Source: 2-02-FULL-66-14 sp037443705
GTDB taxonomy: Bacteria > Pseudomonadota > Gammaproteobacteria > Burkholderiales > SG8-39
Reading direction: 5' to 3'
DNA: 64,000 nucleotides
NCBI GenBank assembly: GCA_037443705.1
Contig: JBBINV010000008.1
Location: 14,848-78,847 of the forward strand
Position 1 is the stretch's first letter. Every line of letters starts with the position of its first letter. A program made the translations under genes and the position numbers. Shown here in pieces: positions 1 to 7,380 of this stretch. The notes beneath the pieces are model-generated. The model worked only from the letters and a program-made list of their open reading frames with translations. It was not told where the DNA came from and ran no database searches.

Positions 1-2
1 CC

Positions 3-305
3 AACCGCACCGACATCGTGCGCGAGGTCGAGGCCGCGATCGCCGCGAACCCGGTCGTCGTGGTCGGCATGCGCCAGAACCCCTGGCCGCGGAAAGCCCG
101 AAGGCTGCTCGATCGCGCGGGGATCGCCCATGCCTACCTCGAGTACGGCAGCTACCTCTCGGAGTGGCGCCGCCGCAACGCCCTCAAGATGTGGACCGGC
201 TGGCCCACCTTCCCGATGGTGTTTGTGAAGGGCGTGCTGGTAGGTGGCGCGGACGACCTCGTGAAGCTCATCGAGAGCGGTGAGCTGAAGAAGCTCCTTG
301 CGTAG
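3..305 (+). CDS. Glutaredoxin-family protein, probably 5' partial
   Basis: The frame is open to the left window edge. A GTG at 18 could start it, but the domain normally has a few more residues, so it is probably cut. The protein has the C-terminal half of a glutaredoxin fold: WTGWPTFPMVFVKG carries the cis-proline loop, and a GG-D glutathione-binding stretch follows (VGGADDL). The usual CPYC or CGFS active site is replaced by NPWPRK, so no redox cysteine is visible. This is known for a glutaredoxin-like subfamily. It is probably a cytosolic redox or iron-sulfur accessory protein without classical thiol chemistry. The next gene starts inside its last codons. Confidence 0.7.
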   Translation, partial: NRTDIVREVEAAIAANPVVVVGMRQNPWPRKARRLLDRAGIAHAYLEYGSYLSEWRRRNALKMWTGWPTFPMVFVKGVLVGGADDLVKLIESGELKKLLA

Positions 306-645
306 GACACCTGCGGCGCGCGCACCGCGCCTCTCGCACAACGTCTACGTCGTCGAGCTCGACCCCGCGGTGCTCGGGACCCGGCGCTTTCGCGCCCGCA
401 ACCCGGGCTACGTCGCCGGCAAGCCCTGCGTCTACGTCGGCATGACGGGCCTGCCGCCCGGCGAGCGCTTCCAGAACCACAAGGCGGGCGTGAAGGCCAA
501 CTGGTACGTGAAGAAATTCGGGCTGGGGCTGCTGCCGGAGCTTTTCGCGCACCTCAATCCCATGCCCTACGAGGCGGCGCAGGCGATGGAGCGGGAGCTC
601 GCCGACGAGCTGCAGGAAAAGGGTTGGGCGGTCTGGCAGGCCTGA
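298..645 (+). CDS. Small GIY-YIG-like protein of unknown function
   Basis: 115 residues. Two short beta motifs, VYVVEL near residue 17 and VYVGMTG near residue 45, resemble the paired strands of GIY-YIG domains. Conserved-looking FQNH, NWYVKKFG and a late acidic stretch (AMERELADEL) follow. I infer a GIY-YIG-like fold but cannot place a catalytic Arg and Glu with confidence. The only start in frame is TTG at 298, inside the end of the glutaredoxin gene, so the two are probably translationally coupled. It could equally be an uncharacterised domain family of its own. Confidence 0.6.
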   Translation: MRRTPAARAPRLSHNVYVVELDPAVLGTRRFRARNPGYVAGKPCVYVGMTGLPPGERFQNHKAGVKANWYVKKFGLGLLPELFAHLNPMPYEAAQAMERELADELQEKGWAVWQA

Positions 646-660
646 GCGCGCGGCAAAGGG

Positions 661-771
661 CTAGTAGCCCATCCGCATGCAGCTGTCGTCCTGGTCCTCG
701 GCCTCGATGAGGACCGCGAGGTCGAGCGTGTCGATCAGCGTCAGCGTCGCGAAACTGATCTTCGTTGCCAT
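661..771 (-). CDS. Possible 36-residue peptide
   Basis: A short frame with ATG at 771, reading MATKISFATLTLIDTLDLAV and ending in an acidic stretch and CMRMGY. It lies in the 290-base gap between the GIY-YIG-like gene and the PIN gene. The composition looks protein-like (hydrophobic front, acidic middle, one Cys). The ribosome site is weak and no promoter is convincing. The rest of 646-937 shows only an operator-like palindrome at 913-930. Treat as tentative. Confidence 0.25.
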   Translation of the reverse strand: MATKISFATLTLIDTLDLAVLIEAEDQDDSCMRMGY

Positions 772-912
772 GGAGCCTCGGGCGTCGGGCCGGGAAGGCA
801 AAGGCACGGTATCACTGGCGGACGGTCGAACCAATCCGGCCCGTTCGAACGTGCATTCAGGGCCGCTGCGCGGGCACGCGCAAGGGGCCGGGCCATGGGG
901 CGATCGCACGGA

Positions 913-930
913 GATTGCATATGTGCAATC
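913..930. promoter_or_regulatory. Palindrome upstream of PIN toxin (likely TA operator)
   Basis: GATTGCA and TGCAATC form perfect 7-bp arms around a 4-base spacer, ending 7 bases before the GTG start at 938. Position and symmetry fit an autoregulatory operator bound by the downstream antitoxin. Function is inferred. Confidence 0.5.
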
Positions 931-937
931 ATTCGAC

Positions 938-1369
938 GTGCCCCGGATTGCCATCGACACTGACATATTCGCCGCCGCGTTGCTCGGCGAGGGGGCTGCG
1001 AACCGCCTGATCGGCGCGGCGCTGGAGGGCCGGTTCGAGCCGGTCATGGGGTCGGCGCTGTATGCCGGGCACGAAGCCGTGCTCGCCCGGACGGCGCTGT
1101 TCGCCCGCTGCCGGCTGTCGGCGGCGGAGCGCGACGAGCTGTTCGACATCTACGCCGCGCGCTGCCGGCGGACGAGGATCTACGATCTCTTGCGGCCCAA
1201 CCTGCGCGACGAAGCCGACAACCACCTCGTCGAGCTCGCGGTTGCCTCCGGCGCGCAGGCGATCGTCACGCGCAACAAGCGCGATTTCGCCGGAGCGGAA
1301 CTGAAGTTCGAGAACCTGGCGGTGCTGACGCCCGCCGAAACCTTGAGGAGAAAGACATGGCTGCCCTGA
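938..1369 (+). CDS. PIN-domain toxin
   Basis: 143 residues; likely a VapC-like ribonuclease toxin. IAIDTDIF near the start supplies the first acidic metal ligand. HEAVLAR (E) and DEADNHLVELA (D) supply the middle ones, and VTRNKRDF the last. GTG at 938 was chosen because the PIN fold starts right there and the operator palindrome ends just upstream; GTG at 923 lies inside the palindrome. It overlaps the antitoxin by 13 bases. The toxin-first order is unusual for PIN modules. Confidence 0.75.
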   Translation: MPRIAIDTDIFAAALLGEGAANRLIGAALEGRFEPVMGSALYAGHEAVLARTALFARCRLSAAERDELFDIYAARCRRTRIYDLLRPNLRDEADNHLVELAVASGAQAIVTRNKRDFAGAELKFENLAVLTPAETLRRKTWLP

Positions 1370-1575
1370 TCATCCGCCTCCCGGAAGGCAAGCGCGAGCG
1401 CCTGAAGGACCTCGCGCGCCAGCGCAAGCAGAGCGTCACCAAGCTCTTCGACGAGATGGCGACCGTGATGCTCGCGGAATTCGACGCCGAGACGCGTTTC
1501 CGCGCCCGGGCCGCCCGCGGCGCCGGCAAGGCAAAGCGCGGCCTGCGGCTGCTCGCCACGGCGCGAGGCCGGTAG
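1357..1575 (+). CDS. Ribbon-helix-helix-type antitoxin partner of the PIN toxin
   Basis: 72 residues. The N-terminus (ALIIRLPEGKRERLKDLA) has the beta-strand plus helix pattern of RHH DNA-binding antitoxins. The C-terminus is basic and Ala/Arg-rich. ATG at 1357 has a GGAGAAAG ribosome site and lies within the end of the PIN gene, so the pair is co-translated. It is expected to neutralise the toxin and repress the operon through the palindrome at 913-930. Confidence 0.7.
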   Translation: MAALIIRLPEGKRERLKDLARQRKQSVTKLFDEMATVMLAEFDAETRFRARAARGAGKAKRGLRLLATARGR

Positions 1576-1604
1576 GGCGCCGGGCGCGCGATCGGCAGGA
1601 CGGC

Positions 1605-2573
1605 ATGGACCGCTCCGAGCGCTTCTACAAGATCGACCAGATGCTGCAGGGCGGGCGGTGCGTCGCGTTCGTGAAGCTGCAGGAGGCGCTGGGCGTCTCG
1701 CGCGCGCAACTGAAGCGCGACCTCGCCTACATGCGCGAGCGCCTCAACGCGCCGATCGAGTACGACCGCGACGCGAACGGCTACCGCTTCGGCAGGCCGC
1801 GCGCGGGCCCGCGCTACGCGCTGCCGGGCCTTTGGTTCTCGGCCGCCGAGATCCACGCGCTGCTCACCATGCAGCACCTGCTCGAGAACCTGCAGCCGGG
1901 GCTGCTCACGCCGCACGTCAAGCCGCTCCTTGCGCGCTTCGCGGCGATCCTCGGCTCGGGCGATCATTCGCACGAGGAGGTGGCGAGGCGGGTGCGGGTG
2001 CTGCACCTCGCGGCGCGCGAGATGCAGCACGAGCACTTCGCCGCCGTGGCGCAGGCGACCCTCGGCCGAAGGCGCCTGCGGATCCGCCACTACAACCGGA
2101 TCGAGGACCGCGAGACCGAGCGCACGATCTCGCCGCAGCGCCTGGTGCACTACCGCGACAACTGGTACGTGGACGCGTACTGCCACCTGCGCGGGGACCT
2201 GAGAAGCTTCGCGGTGGACGCGATCCGCGCCGCCGAGCCGCTCGATGAGCGGGCGAAGGAGGTCCCGAAGGCGGAGCTCGACGAATACCTGAAAAGCGGC
2301 TACGGCATCTTCGCCGGCCGCAAGGTCACCTGGGCGAAGCTGAGGTTCTCGCCGCTTGCGGCGCGCTGGGTCGCGGCGCAGCGCTGGCACTCGAAGCAGC
2401 GCGCCGCGTTCGACGGCGACGGGAGCTACCTCCTCGAGGTTCCGTACGCCGACGACCGCGAGCTGGTGATGGACATCCTCAAGTACGGTCCCGAGGTCGA
2501 GGTGCTCGCGCCGGCGGGGCTCCGGTCGCGCGTTGCCGCGCAGCTCGCCGCCGCATCGAAGCGCTACCGCTAG
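1605..2573 (+). CDS. WYL-domain transcriptional regulator (YafY-like)
   Basis: 322 residues. Residues 1-60 form a DeoR/HTH_11-like winged helix (KIDQMLQ, then LQEALGVSRAQLKRDLAYMR). The central WYL domain carries LVHYRDNWYVDAYCHL near residue 178 and RSFAVDAI. A C-terminal extension (YGIFAG onward) is typical of the family. WYL proteins sense nucleic acid or nucleotide ligands and often regulate DNA repair or defence genes. The stop codon shares the palindrome CTAG with the stop of the convergent PD-(D/E)XK gene, so the two end on each other. Confidence 0.88.
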   Translation: MDRSERFYKIDQMLQGGRCVAFVKLQEALGVSRAQLKRDLAYMRERLNAPIEYDRDANGYRFGRPRAGPRYALPGLWFSAAEIHALLTMQHLLENLQPGLLTPHVKPLLARFAAILGSGDHSHEEVARRVRVLHLAAREMQHEHFAAVAQATLGRRRLRIRHYNRIEDRETERTISPQRLVHYRDNWYVDAYCHLRGDLRSFAVDAIRAAEPLDERAKEVPKAELDEYLKSGYGIFAGRKVTWAKLRFSPLAARWVAAQRWHSKQRAAFDGDGSYLLEVPYADDRELVMDILKYGPEVEVLAPAGLRSRVAAQLAAASKRYR

Positions 2574-3295
2574 GCGCCCGCGGCGCGCATTGCAAAAGCG
2601 CAGTACTCGCAGCCGCGGCCCGGCGCCGGGGCGTCGCCCGCTTCGAGCGTGCGGCGGATCTCCAGGAGCGCCGGCTCGACCCAGGCGTCATCGCCGTCGT
2701 AGGGAATGAGCTTCACCCGGAACTCGAGGTGGTTCGCGAACGCATCCAGGTCGCGCCGGCCGTTCGCGTAGACGAACCAGCCGCGCTTCGAGACGGGCAG
2801 GCCCTGCCGGCGCAGGAGCCACTGGTAGAACTCCATCTGGCGCTTGTAGCCGTCCTGCCATTCGGCATCCAGCGTCACCTCGGCCTCCTTCGAGGTCGCC
2901 TTGTAGTCGGCCACGATCAGCTCGCCGGTGCCGAGGTCCCGCCACAGGTCGTCGATCGCGCCGAAGAGCTCCAGCCGCGTCGCCTCGTGCACCGTGCGCA
3001 CGCCCTTGAAGTTGGCGCGCCACGCGTCGAGCTGGGGGTGCGCATGCGGCACGGCATTCAACCCCGCCGCGCGCATGTACGGGTGCGGCTCGCCGCGCGC
3101 CCGGCAGGCGTCGAACTCCTTCTTGAGCAGCGCGTCCACGGCCGAGTTGAGATTGAAGGGGAACCCCGCGGGCCGCGCGATCCCGAGGCGCCGGTCCAGG
3201 TAAAAGCACCTCCGGCACTCGACGAAGAGGTCCACTTTCGAGCGGCTGAGGGCGAAGGGCTTCTCGGAGGCGGGATCGAAGAGATTTCTTGCCAT
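2570..3295 (-). CDS. PD-(D/E)XK nuclease-superfamily protein
   Basis: 241 residues. ATG at 3295 was chosen because MARNLFDPASEKPFALSRSK begins the conserved part. ALSRSKVDLFVECRRCFYLD is the usual front of RecB/Cas4-like nucleases. The nuclease core follows: E near the middle (ATRLELFGAIDDL), then GELIVADYKATSK, the D and K of the motif. CEYCAFAMRA at the C-terminus, together with CRRC, may bind an iron-sulfur cluster as in Cas4/AddB. Probably a DNA end-processing enzyme; the substrate is unknown. Convergent with the WYL regulator. Confidence 0.78.
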   Translation of the reverse strand: MARNLFDPASEKPFALSRSKVDLFVECRRCFYLDRRLGIARPAGFPFNLNSAVDALLKKEFDACRARGEPHPYMRAAGLNAVPHAHPQLDAWRANFKGVRTVHEATRLELFGAIDDLWRDLGTGELIVADYKATSKEAEVTLDAEWQDGYKRQMEFYQWLLRRQGLPVSKRGWFVYANGRRDLDAFANHLEFRVKLIPYDGDDAWVEPALLEIRRTLEAGDAPAPGRGCEYCAFAMRAAGA

Positions 3296-3348
3296 GATCG
3301 AGCTTACTCCCCCGATGGCTCGCGCCTTGACGTTGCCGCGGATTCGTC

Positions 3349-3993
3349 TTACCTGCGCCCGAGTGCCTGCCGGACCAGGGCGACGCATTCCTCGTAAGCG
3401 GGGTTGAAATCGAGCGTCTCGAGCGCCGCGAACGTCGTGCGCAGCGGCTTGTCGTGCGTTTCCAGCCGCTTCAGGATCAGGTCGCGTCGCGAAGCAAGGA
3501 TGTCCCGGATGGGTATCGGGGTCTCCGGCGCCCTCGTGGCAACTAGCGCAAGATCGAACAAGTCGCGCGAAGTGAACTCATGCGCGCGGTGCCGGACCTT
3601 CTTTGCAATGATTTCCGTCGTCGTCTCGACCTGCACCTCCCTGCCGAGCACGGATTCCCTGACGGAGGGCGTCTTGGTCAGAGGGGCGGAGACCACGAAG
3701 TCGATTTCCCCTTCCGGAAAGAACAGCTTCACGAAGCCCGCCTGCTCGACGTACTTGTCCGTGAGCGCCTCGGCCGCGGCGCTGACGCGCGGACTCAGGT
3801 GGGACAGGTATTGCGGGTCGGTGAGGAAGATGTCGATGTCCTTGCTGTGGCGGTGGTGGTAGCGGCGCATCAGCACCGTACCGCCGCCGAAGGTCCACTG
3901 CTCGAGGGCGGGCGCCGCTTCGGCAACGAAATCGATGAGCGCGAGCGCCCGCTGGAACAGGATTTCCCAGGGCTTCAGGCCGCTTTCGGCCAC
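3349..3993 (-). CDS. AbiEii-like nucleotidyltransferase toxin
   Basis: 214 residues. FGGGTVL at residues 35-41 and HRHSKDIDIFL (Asp52, Asp54) form the nucleotidyltransferase core of the AbiEii/AbiGii toxin family. A later acidic residue lies in EGEIDFVVS, and KKVRHRAHEFTSRDLFDLAL is the family helix. Such proteins add nucleotides to tRNAs and stop growth, and act in phage abortive infection. It overlaps by 19 bases the XRE gene upstream, its likely antitoxin. The C-terminus is complete. Confidence 0.8.
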   Translation of the reverse strand: MAESGLKPWEILFQRALALIDFVAEAAPALEQWTFGGGTVLMRRYHHRHSKDIDIFLTDPQYLSHLSPRVSAAAEALTDKYVEQAGFVKLFFPEGEIDFVVSAPLTKTPSVRESVLGREVQVETTTEIIAKKVRHRAHEFTSRDLFDLALVATRAPETPIPIRDILASRRDLILKRLETHDKPLRTTFAALETLDFNPAYEECVALVRQALGRR

Positions 3994-4475
3994 GCCTCAT
4001 CCCGCATCGTGACGCCGAGCTGATCGGCGATCTTCTGCACGTTCTTTTCCACCTTGCCGGCCTTGCCCCATGCGCCTACTTGCTGAATGAGGCCGCCGAG
4101 CAGGGATGCCGGCGCCTCCTCGATCAGCGCGATGAAGTGCGCTTCCTTCCCCGGCGTGGGCTTTCCGGACAGAAGGGCGTGCACGAGCTCCTCCGGCGTG
4201 AGGGCCTGCTTGAAGCTCACGCTCGCGGTCGTGCAGGCCATGCCGATGAAATCGGGCTGCTTGGCCTTCGCCTCTGCCGGTCCCACTGCCAGCTTCATTC
4301 CCAGCTTCTCCAGGATCGCCTCTGCCTTTTTCACGCCCAGGTCCGGATACAGCCCGTTCTCCAGGCGGTTCAGCGTGTTGCGCGACAGCCCCGCCTCGGC
4401 AGCAAGCTGCGCCTGCGTCCAGGCGCGCGCCACCCGTTGCCTGCGGATGATCTTGCCGAGCTCCTGGACAAACAT
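3975..4475 (-). CDS. XRE-family antitoxin/regulator paired with AbiEii-like toxin
   Basis: 166 residues. The helix-turn-helix lies at residues 6-60 (ELGKIIRRQR, TQAQLAAEAGLSRNTLNRLE). A C-terminal domain (residues 75-166) includes MACTTASVSF and LTPEELVHALLSGK. ATG at 4475 directly precedes the HTH and has no ribosome site; a promoter close upstream suggests a leaderless mRNA. It overlaps the toxin. A truncated relative with the same signature (LENG..PD.GV.KA.AILE) lies at 19218-19460. Confidence 0.8.
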   Translation of the reverse strand: MFVQELGKIIRRQRVARAWTQAQLAAEAGLSRNTLNRLENGLYPDLGVKKAEAILEKLGMKLAVGPAEAKAKQPDFIGMACTTASVSFKQALTPEELVHALLSGKPTPGKEAHFIALIEEAPASLLGGLIQQVGAWGKAGKVEKNVQKIADQLGVTMRDEAWPKAA

Positions 4476-4479
4476 ACAT

Positions 4480-4509
4480 GTTATCCAAAAAGCACAATAT
4501 TTTGTGCAA
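4480..4509 (-). promoter_or_regulatory. Promoter and operator palindrome of the XRE/AbiEii operon
   Basis: On the minus strand TTGCAC (4504-4509) and GATAAC (4480-4485) are 18 bases apart, placing the transcript start at about the ATG. A perfect palindrome GCACAA-tatt-TTGTGC (4492-4507) overlaps the -35 box and spacer, so binding there should block RNA polymerase. Autorepression by the XRE protein is inferred. Confidence 0.6.
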
Positions 4510-4614
4510 TATAATTCGATCCGACTGACCCTGTCAAGCCGATCCGCGGATCTTGACCGTGAGAGGGTCGGAACGGAAAATAAGGCTTAAAGTCTTAAAG
4601 TCAACGAAAACCCC

Positions 4615-5019
4615 ATGCGAACCATCGAGATCGATTTCGAAGTCTTCAAGGCGATTACTGCGCGCCGCCCATCGGAGGACGTCACCGAAAACGACGTGCT
4701 GCGGGAGCTTTTCGGGCTTCCCCGCAGGAAGCCCGCAACGCCGGCGGCGCCGGCGCCGATCGCGGCGAATGACTGGGTTGCCAAGGGCGTGCGCTTTCCG
4801 GCCGGAACGGACTTCAGGGCCGTCCACAAGGGTCAGACTTACTTGGCCCGCGTCCAGGGCGGCGCGCTCGTGCTGAACGGCAAGCGCTACGATTCGCCCT
4901 CGGCTGCCGCCGTCGCCGTCACCGGAAGCGCGGTCAACGGCTGGCGATTCTGGGAGGCGCGCATGCCCGGGGACTCAGCCTGGAAGATGATCGAGTCGCT
5001 GCGTCGATCAACCCGATAG
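4615..5019 (+). CDS. SeqA-like N-terminus plus RAMA (DUF4357-like) domain protein
   Basis: 134 residues. Residues 1-36 (MRTIEIDFEVFKAI, then DVLRELF) resemble the N-terminal oligomerisation segment of SeqA. After a Pro/Ala linker, residues 62-130 have the pattern of the RAMA domain found with restriction and adenine-methylase systems: FRAVHKGQTYLARVQGG, LNGKRYDSPSAAAVAV, then NGWRFWEAR. RAMA domains are predicted readers of modified or methylated DNA. No methylase lies next to it. ATG at 4615 lacks a clear ribosome site. Function is inferred from domains only. Confidence 0.7.
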   Translation: MRTIEIDFEVFKAITARRPSEDVTENDVLRELFGLPRRKPATPAAPAPIAANDWVAKGVRFPAGTDFRAVHKGQTYLARVQGGALVLNGKRYDSPSAAAVAVTGSAVNGWRFWEARMPGDSAWKMIESLRRSTR

Positions 5020-5071
5020 GCGCCGCCGCGGCCTCGAAGAAAGAAGTACCGCTGCGGTCCTGCAACCGGTG

Positions 5072-5092
5072 TGGCTCACGCCCTGAGCCACC
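5072..5092. terminator. Hairpin after RAMA gene
   Basis: GTGGCTCA and TGAGCCAC form a perfect 8-bp stem with a 5-base loop, 52 bases after the RAMA gene stop. There is no T-run, so factor-independent termination is uncertain. A very similar hairpin occurs at 7381-7399. Confidence 0.4.
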
Positions 5093-5134
5093 GCGGCCCC
5101 AGACTGGATTCTCGATCCGGTAAAGGAGGCTGCG

Positions 5135-6055
5135 ATGCAACAAGTTCTCGATTCCCTGCAGTGCCTTTCGCTCGGCGCGCCGCAGGTGCACCGCAACCTC
5201 GTGCTCTTTCCCCTTCTCGGGGCGGCGGACCGCGCCCCGGGCTACGTGCTGCTCGATGATGCGCTCGAGCAGGGGCTCGCCAGGGTGACGGAGGTCTCCG
5301 CGGCGGGGAGCGTCCCGGAGCTCGCCTTCGAGAACGGCTCGGCGCAGAAGGTCCTGCTCGTGGACGGTGACGAGCTCGTCGGCGCGAAGCAGAACCGCGT
5401 CATCAACCTCTCGATCCTCGTCGGCGAGGGCAAGAGCGTCGTCATTCCCGTCTCCTGCGTCGAGCAGGGCCGCTGGTCCTACCGGCGGCGCGACTTCTCG
5501 AGCGCCAAGCGCTCGCTCTTCGCCAAGGCGCGGGCGAAGAAGATGATGCACGTCTCGGAGTCCCTTCGAAGGGAGGGCACCCGCTACGCCAAACAGGGGG
5601 AGGTCTGGGCCGATGTCGCCGACAAGATGATGTTCTGCCGGGTCGAGTCGGCCACCGGCGCGATGGGCGATGCCTACGCCACGGCCGCGAAGCAGCTGGA
5701 CGACTACGCCGCCGCCTTCCGCGCCGAGGCGCGCCAGCAGGGCGCCGTGCTCGCGATCGACGGCAGGGTGGTCGGGCTCGAGTTCTTCGACTGCGCGGCC
5801 ACCTTCGAGCGCTACCTCGCCAAGCTCATCCGCAGCTACGCCCTGGACGCGCTCGAGACGGCGAACGGCAAGCACCTCGCTCCGCCCGAGGACGAGGTGC
5901 GCCGCTTCCTTGAGGCGGTGCAAGCGGCCGCGGTCGAACGCTTCCCGGCGCTCGGCGAGGGCGAGGACCTGCGGCTCTCGGGCAAGGGCGTCGCCGGCGG
6001 GGCGCTCCTCGCCGAGGGGCGGGTGGTGCACCTCGCCGGGTACGCGGTGCAGTAG
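5135..6055 (+). CDS. ARPP-1 domain protein
   Basis: 306 residues. The protein follows the ARPP-1 domain (ADP-ribosyl/rhodanese-phosphatase associated family): NLVLFPLLG near residue 21, LLVDGDELVGAKQNRVINLS near residue 70, IPVSCVEQGRW, and a C-terminal helical part with LDDYAAAF and ALAIDGRVVGLEFFD. The biochemical role of this family is not established; it was predicted from association with ADP-ribosylation systems. ATG at 5135 has a strong AAGGAGG site. The next gene is a small membrane protein 25 bases downstream. Confidence 0.7.
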   Translation: MQQVLDSLQCLSLGAPQVHRNLVLFPLLGAADRAPGYVLLDDALEQGLARVTEVSAAGSVPELAFENGSAQKVLLVDGDELVGAKQNRVINLSILVGEGKSVVIPVSCVEQGRWSYRRRDFSSAKRSLFAKARAKKMMHVSESLRREGTRYAKQGEVWADVADKMMFCRVESATGAMGDAYATAAKQLDDYAAAFRAEARQQGAVLAIDGRVVGLEFFDCAATFERYLAKLIRSYALDALETANGKHLAPPEDEVRRFLEAVQAAAVERFPALGEGEDLRLSGKGVAGGALLAEGRVVHLAGYAVQ

Positions 6056-6080
6056 CTCCGCGGCCCGCGTGAGCGCCGCG

Positions 6081-6398
6081 ATGTTTTCCCCGGCCACCCG
6101 GCTCGCCCTGGCGTTCGCGCTCCTCGGCCCGGTCTGCGCGCTCCTCGGCATGGTCGTCGCGCCCGGCGAGCGGCTCGATCCTTCGGACGCGGGCGGCGTC
6201 GCGCTTTTCCTGGGCGCCGCCTGGGCGCTCGCCGGCTACCTCGTCGCCGCCTACCTGAGGTACGAAATCGTCGCTACCGGCACGCGCGGCGGGGTGCATT
6301 ACTTCCTCGTCTGGGACCGCTGGAGCGGCGAGGTGAAGGTCGAGGCGCGGACCCGCGGCGAGCACCCGGGGGCGGACTACCGGCCCGCGTCGCATTAG
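6081..6398 (+). CDS. Small two-helix membrane protein of unknown function
   Basis: 105 residues. Two hydrophobic segments (ALAFALLGPVCALLGMVV, residues 8-25, and GVALFLGAAWALAGYLVAAY, residues 37-56) precede a soluble tail rich in charged residues. It is not a family I recognise. It lies 25 bases after the ARPP-1 gene on the same strand, so co-transcription is likely. GTG at 6069 is an alternative start. Probably an inner-membrane protein. Confidence 0.6.
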   Translation: MFSPATRLALAFALLGPVCALLGMVVAPGERLDPSDAGGVALFLGAAWALAGYLVAAYLRYEIVATGTRGGVHYFLVWDRWSGEVKVEARTRGEHPGADYRPASH

Positions 6399-6494
6399 CG
6401 CAGGCACCGGTTAAGCCGGAAGGAGCAAGCGCGACACGCCGTCGAGCCATGGTAGTCTGTCCACATAAACGTCTATCCGCACAGGTGCCTGACC

Positions 6495-6752
6495 ATGGAC
6501 GAGGCCATCCGCTGGACCATCAAGGTGTCGAGGGAAACCGACCTGGCGCTGCGCACCCTGCTCGGCGCGCAGGGCATGAAGAAGGGCGATCTCTCGAAGT
6601 TCGTCGAGGATGCGGTGCGCTGGCGCGTGTTCGACCGGCGCGTGCAGGCGCTGCGCGACAGCGTGCGCGACGTGCCCGCCGCGCGGCTCCAGGCCGAGAT
6701 CGACGCGGCGGTGCGCGCGGTGCGCAGGGCGGGGCGGCGGCGAAAGCGCTGA
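6495..6752 (+). CDS. RHH-type antitoxin partner of PIN toxin
   Basis: 85 residues. IRWTIKVSRETDLALRTLL followed by KKGDLSKFVEDAVR is the strand-helix-helix layout of ribbon-helix-helix antitoxins. A long basic C-terminal helix would wrap the toxin. It is spaced 6 bases before the PIN gene, which fixes it as the antitoxin of a VapBC-like pair. TAGTCT near 6453 is a possible -10, but no clear -35 is seen. Confidence 0.75.
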   Translation: MDEAIRWTIKVSRETDLALRTLLGAQGMKKGDLSKFVEDAVRWRVFDRRVQALRDSVRDVPAARLQAEIDAAVRAVRRAGRRRKR

Positions 6753-6758
6753 CCTGGT

Positions 6759-7175
6759 GTGCGCGTCGTCCTCGACACCAACGTCCTTCTCGCCGCGCTT
6801 CTGACCCACGGCACGCCGCCGGAAAGGCTCTATGCGGCCTGGCGCGAAAAGCGTTTCGTCCTGTGCTCGTGCGAGCGGCGGCTCGAGGAGCTCAGGACCG
6901 TGACCCGGCGCCCGTTCTTCAGGCAACGGCTTGCGCCAGGCCTGGCCGGGCGCCTCGTCAACGACATCCGCAGGCTCGCGCGCATGTGCGATCCGCTGCC
7001 GAGCGTCGCGGCATCGCCGGATCCGGACGACGATTTCCTTCTCGCGACCGCGCAGGCCGCCGGCGCCGAGTACCTGGTTACCGGCGACAAAAGCGGCCTC
7101 CTCGCAGTGAAGAAGCGGCGCGGCACGGCCATAGTGACCGCCCGGACGCTGCTTGCGCGCCTGAAACAGGCATAG
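6759..7175 (+). CDS. PIN-domain toxin (COG1569-like)
   Basis: 138 residues starting with GTG. VVLDTNVLLAALL carries the first Asp. ERRLEELRTV (E), DPDDDFLLATA (D) and VTGDKSGL (D) complete the PIN metal site. The family cleaves RNA, often tRNA. A 1-base spacing to the next small gene suggests a three-gene transcript. All catalytic acids are present, so it is probably active. Confidence 0.8.
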   Translation: MRVVLDTNVLLAALLTHGTPPERLYAAWREKRFVLCSCERRLEELRTVTRRPFFRQRLAPGLAGRLVNDIRRLARMCDPLPSVAASPDPDDDFLLATAQAAGAEYLVTGDKSGLLAVKKRRGTAIVTARTLLARLKQA

Positions 7176-7176
7176 G

Positions 7177-7353
7177 ATGCAACGTATGACGATCACCCAA
7201 CGGGCCGTTGCCGGCGGGATCGCCGACTACCTGCGCCACCGCGTCACGCAGGCGCAGCTGGTCGACTGGGCGTTCGGTCTCACATGGGCGGACTGCGCGG
7301 AGCTGCTCGGCCGCCCCGGCTTTTCTGCCCGCGTCGAGATCGTCACCGGCTGA
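7177..7353 (+). CDS. Small helical protein downstream of PIN toxin
   Basis: 58 residues, too short for many gene finders. It starts with ATG right after the PIN stop; a second ATG at 7186 is possible. RAVAGGIADYLRHRVTQAQL and VDWAFGL resemble a widespread group of small proteins with an L-x-x-LVDWA core that often sit beside TA genes. Function is unknown. The frame is GC3-consistent with its neighbours. Confidence 0.5.
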   Translation: MQRMTITQRAVAGGIADYLRHRVTQAQLVDWAFGLTWADCAELLGRPGFSARVEIVTG

Positions 7354-7380
7354 ACGCGCCGGAGGGGGAGTTCCCGGCAC

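Noticed and set aside
5670..6080. Long frame extending upstream of the small membrane protein
   Set aside because: This part is the ARPP-1 gene read in another frame; the membrane protein starts at 6081 or 6069.
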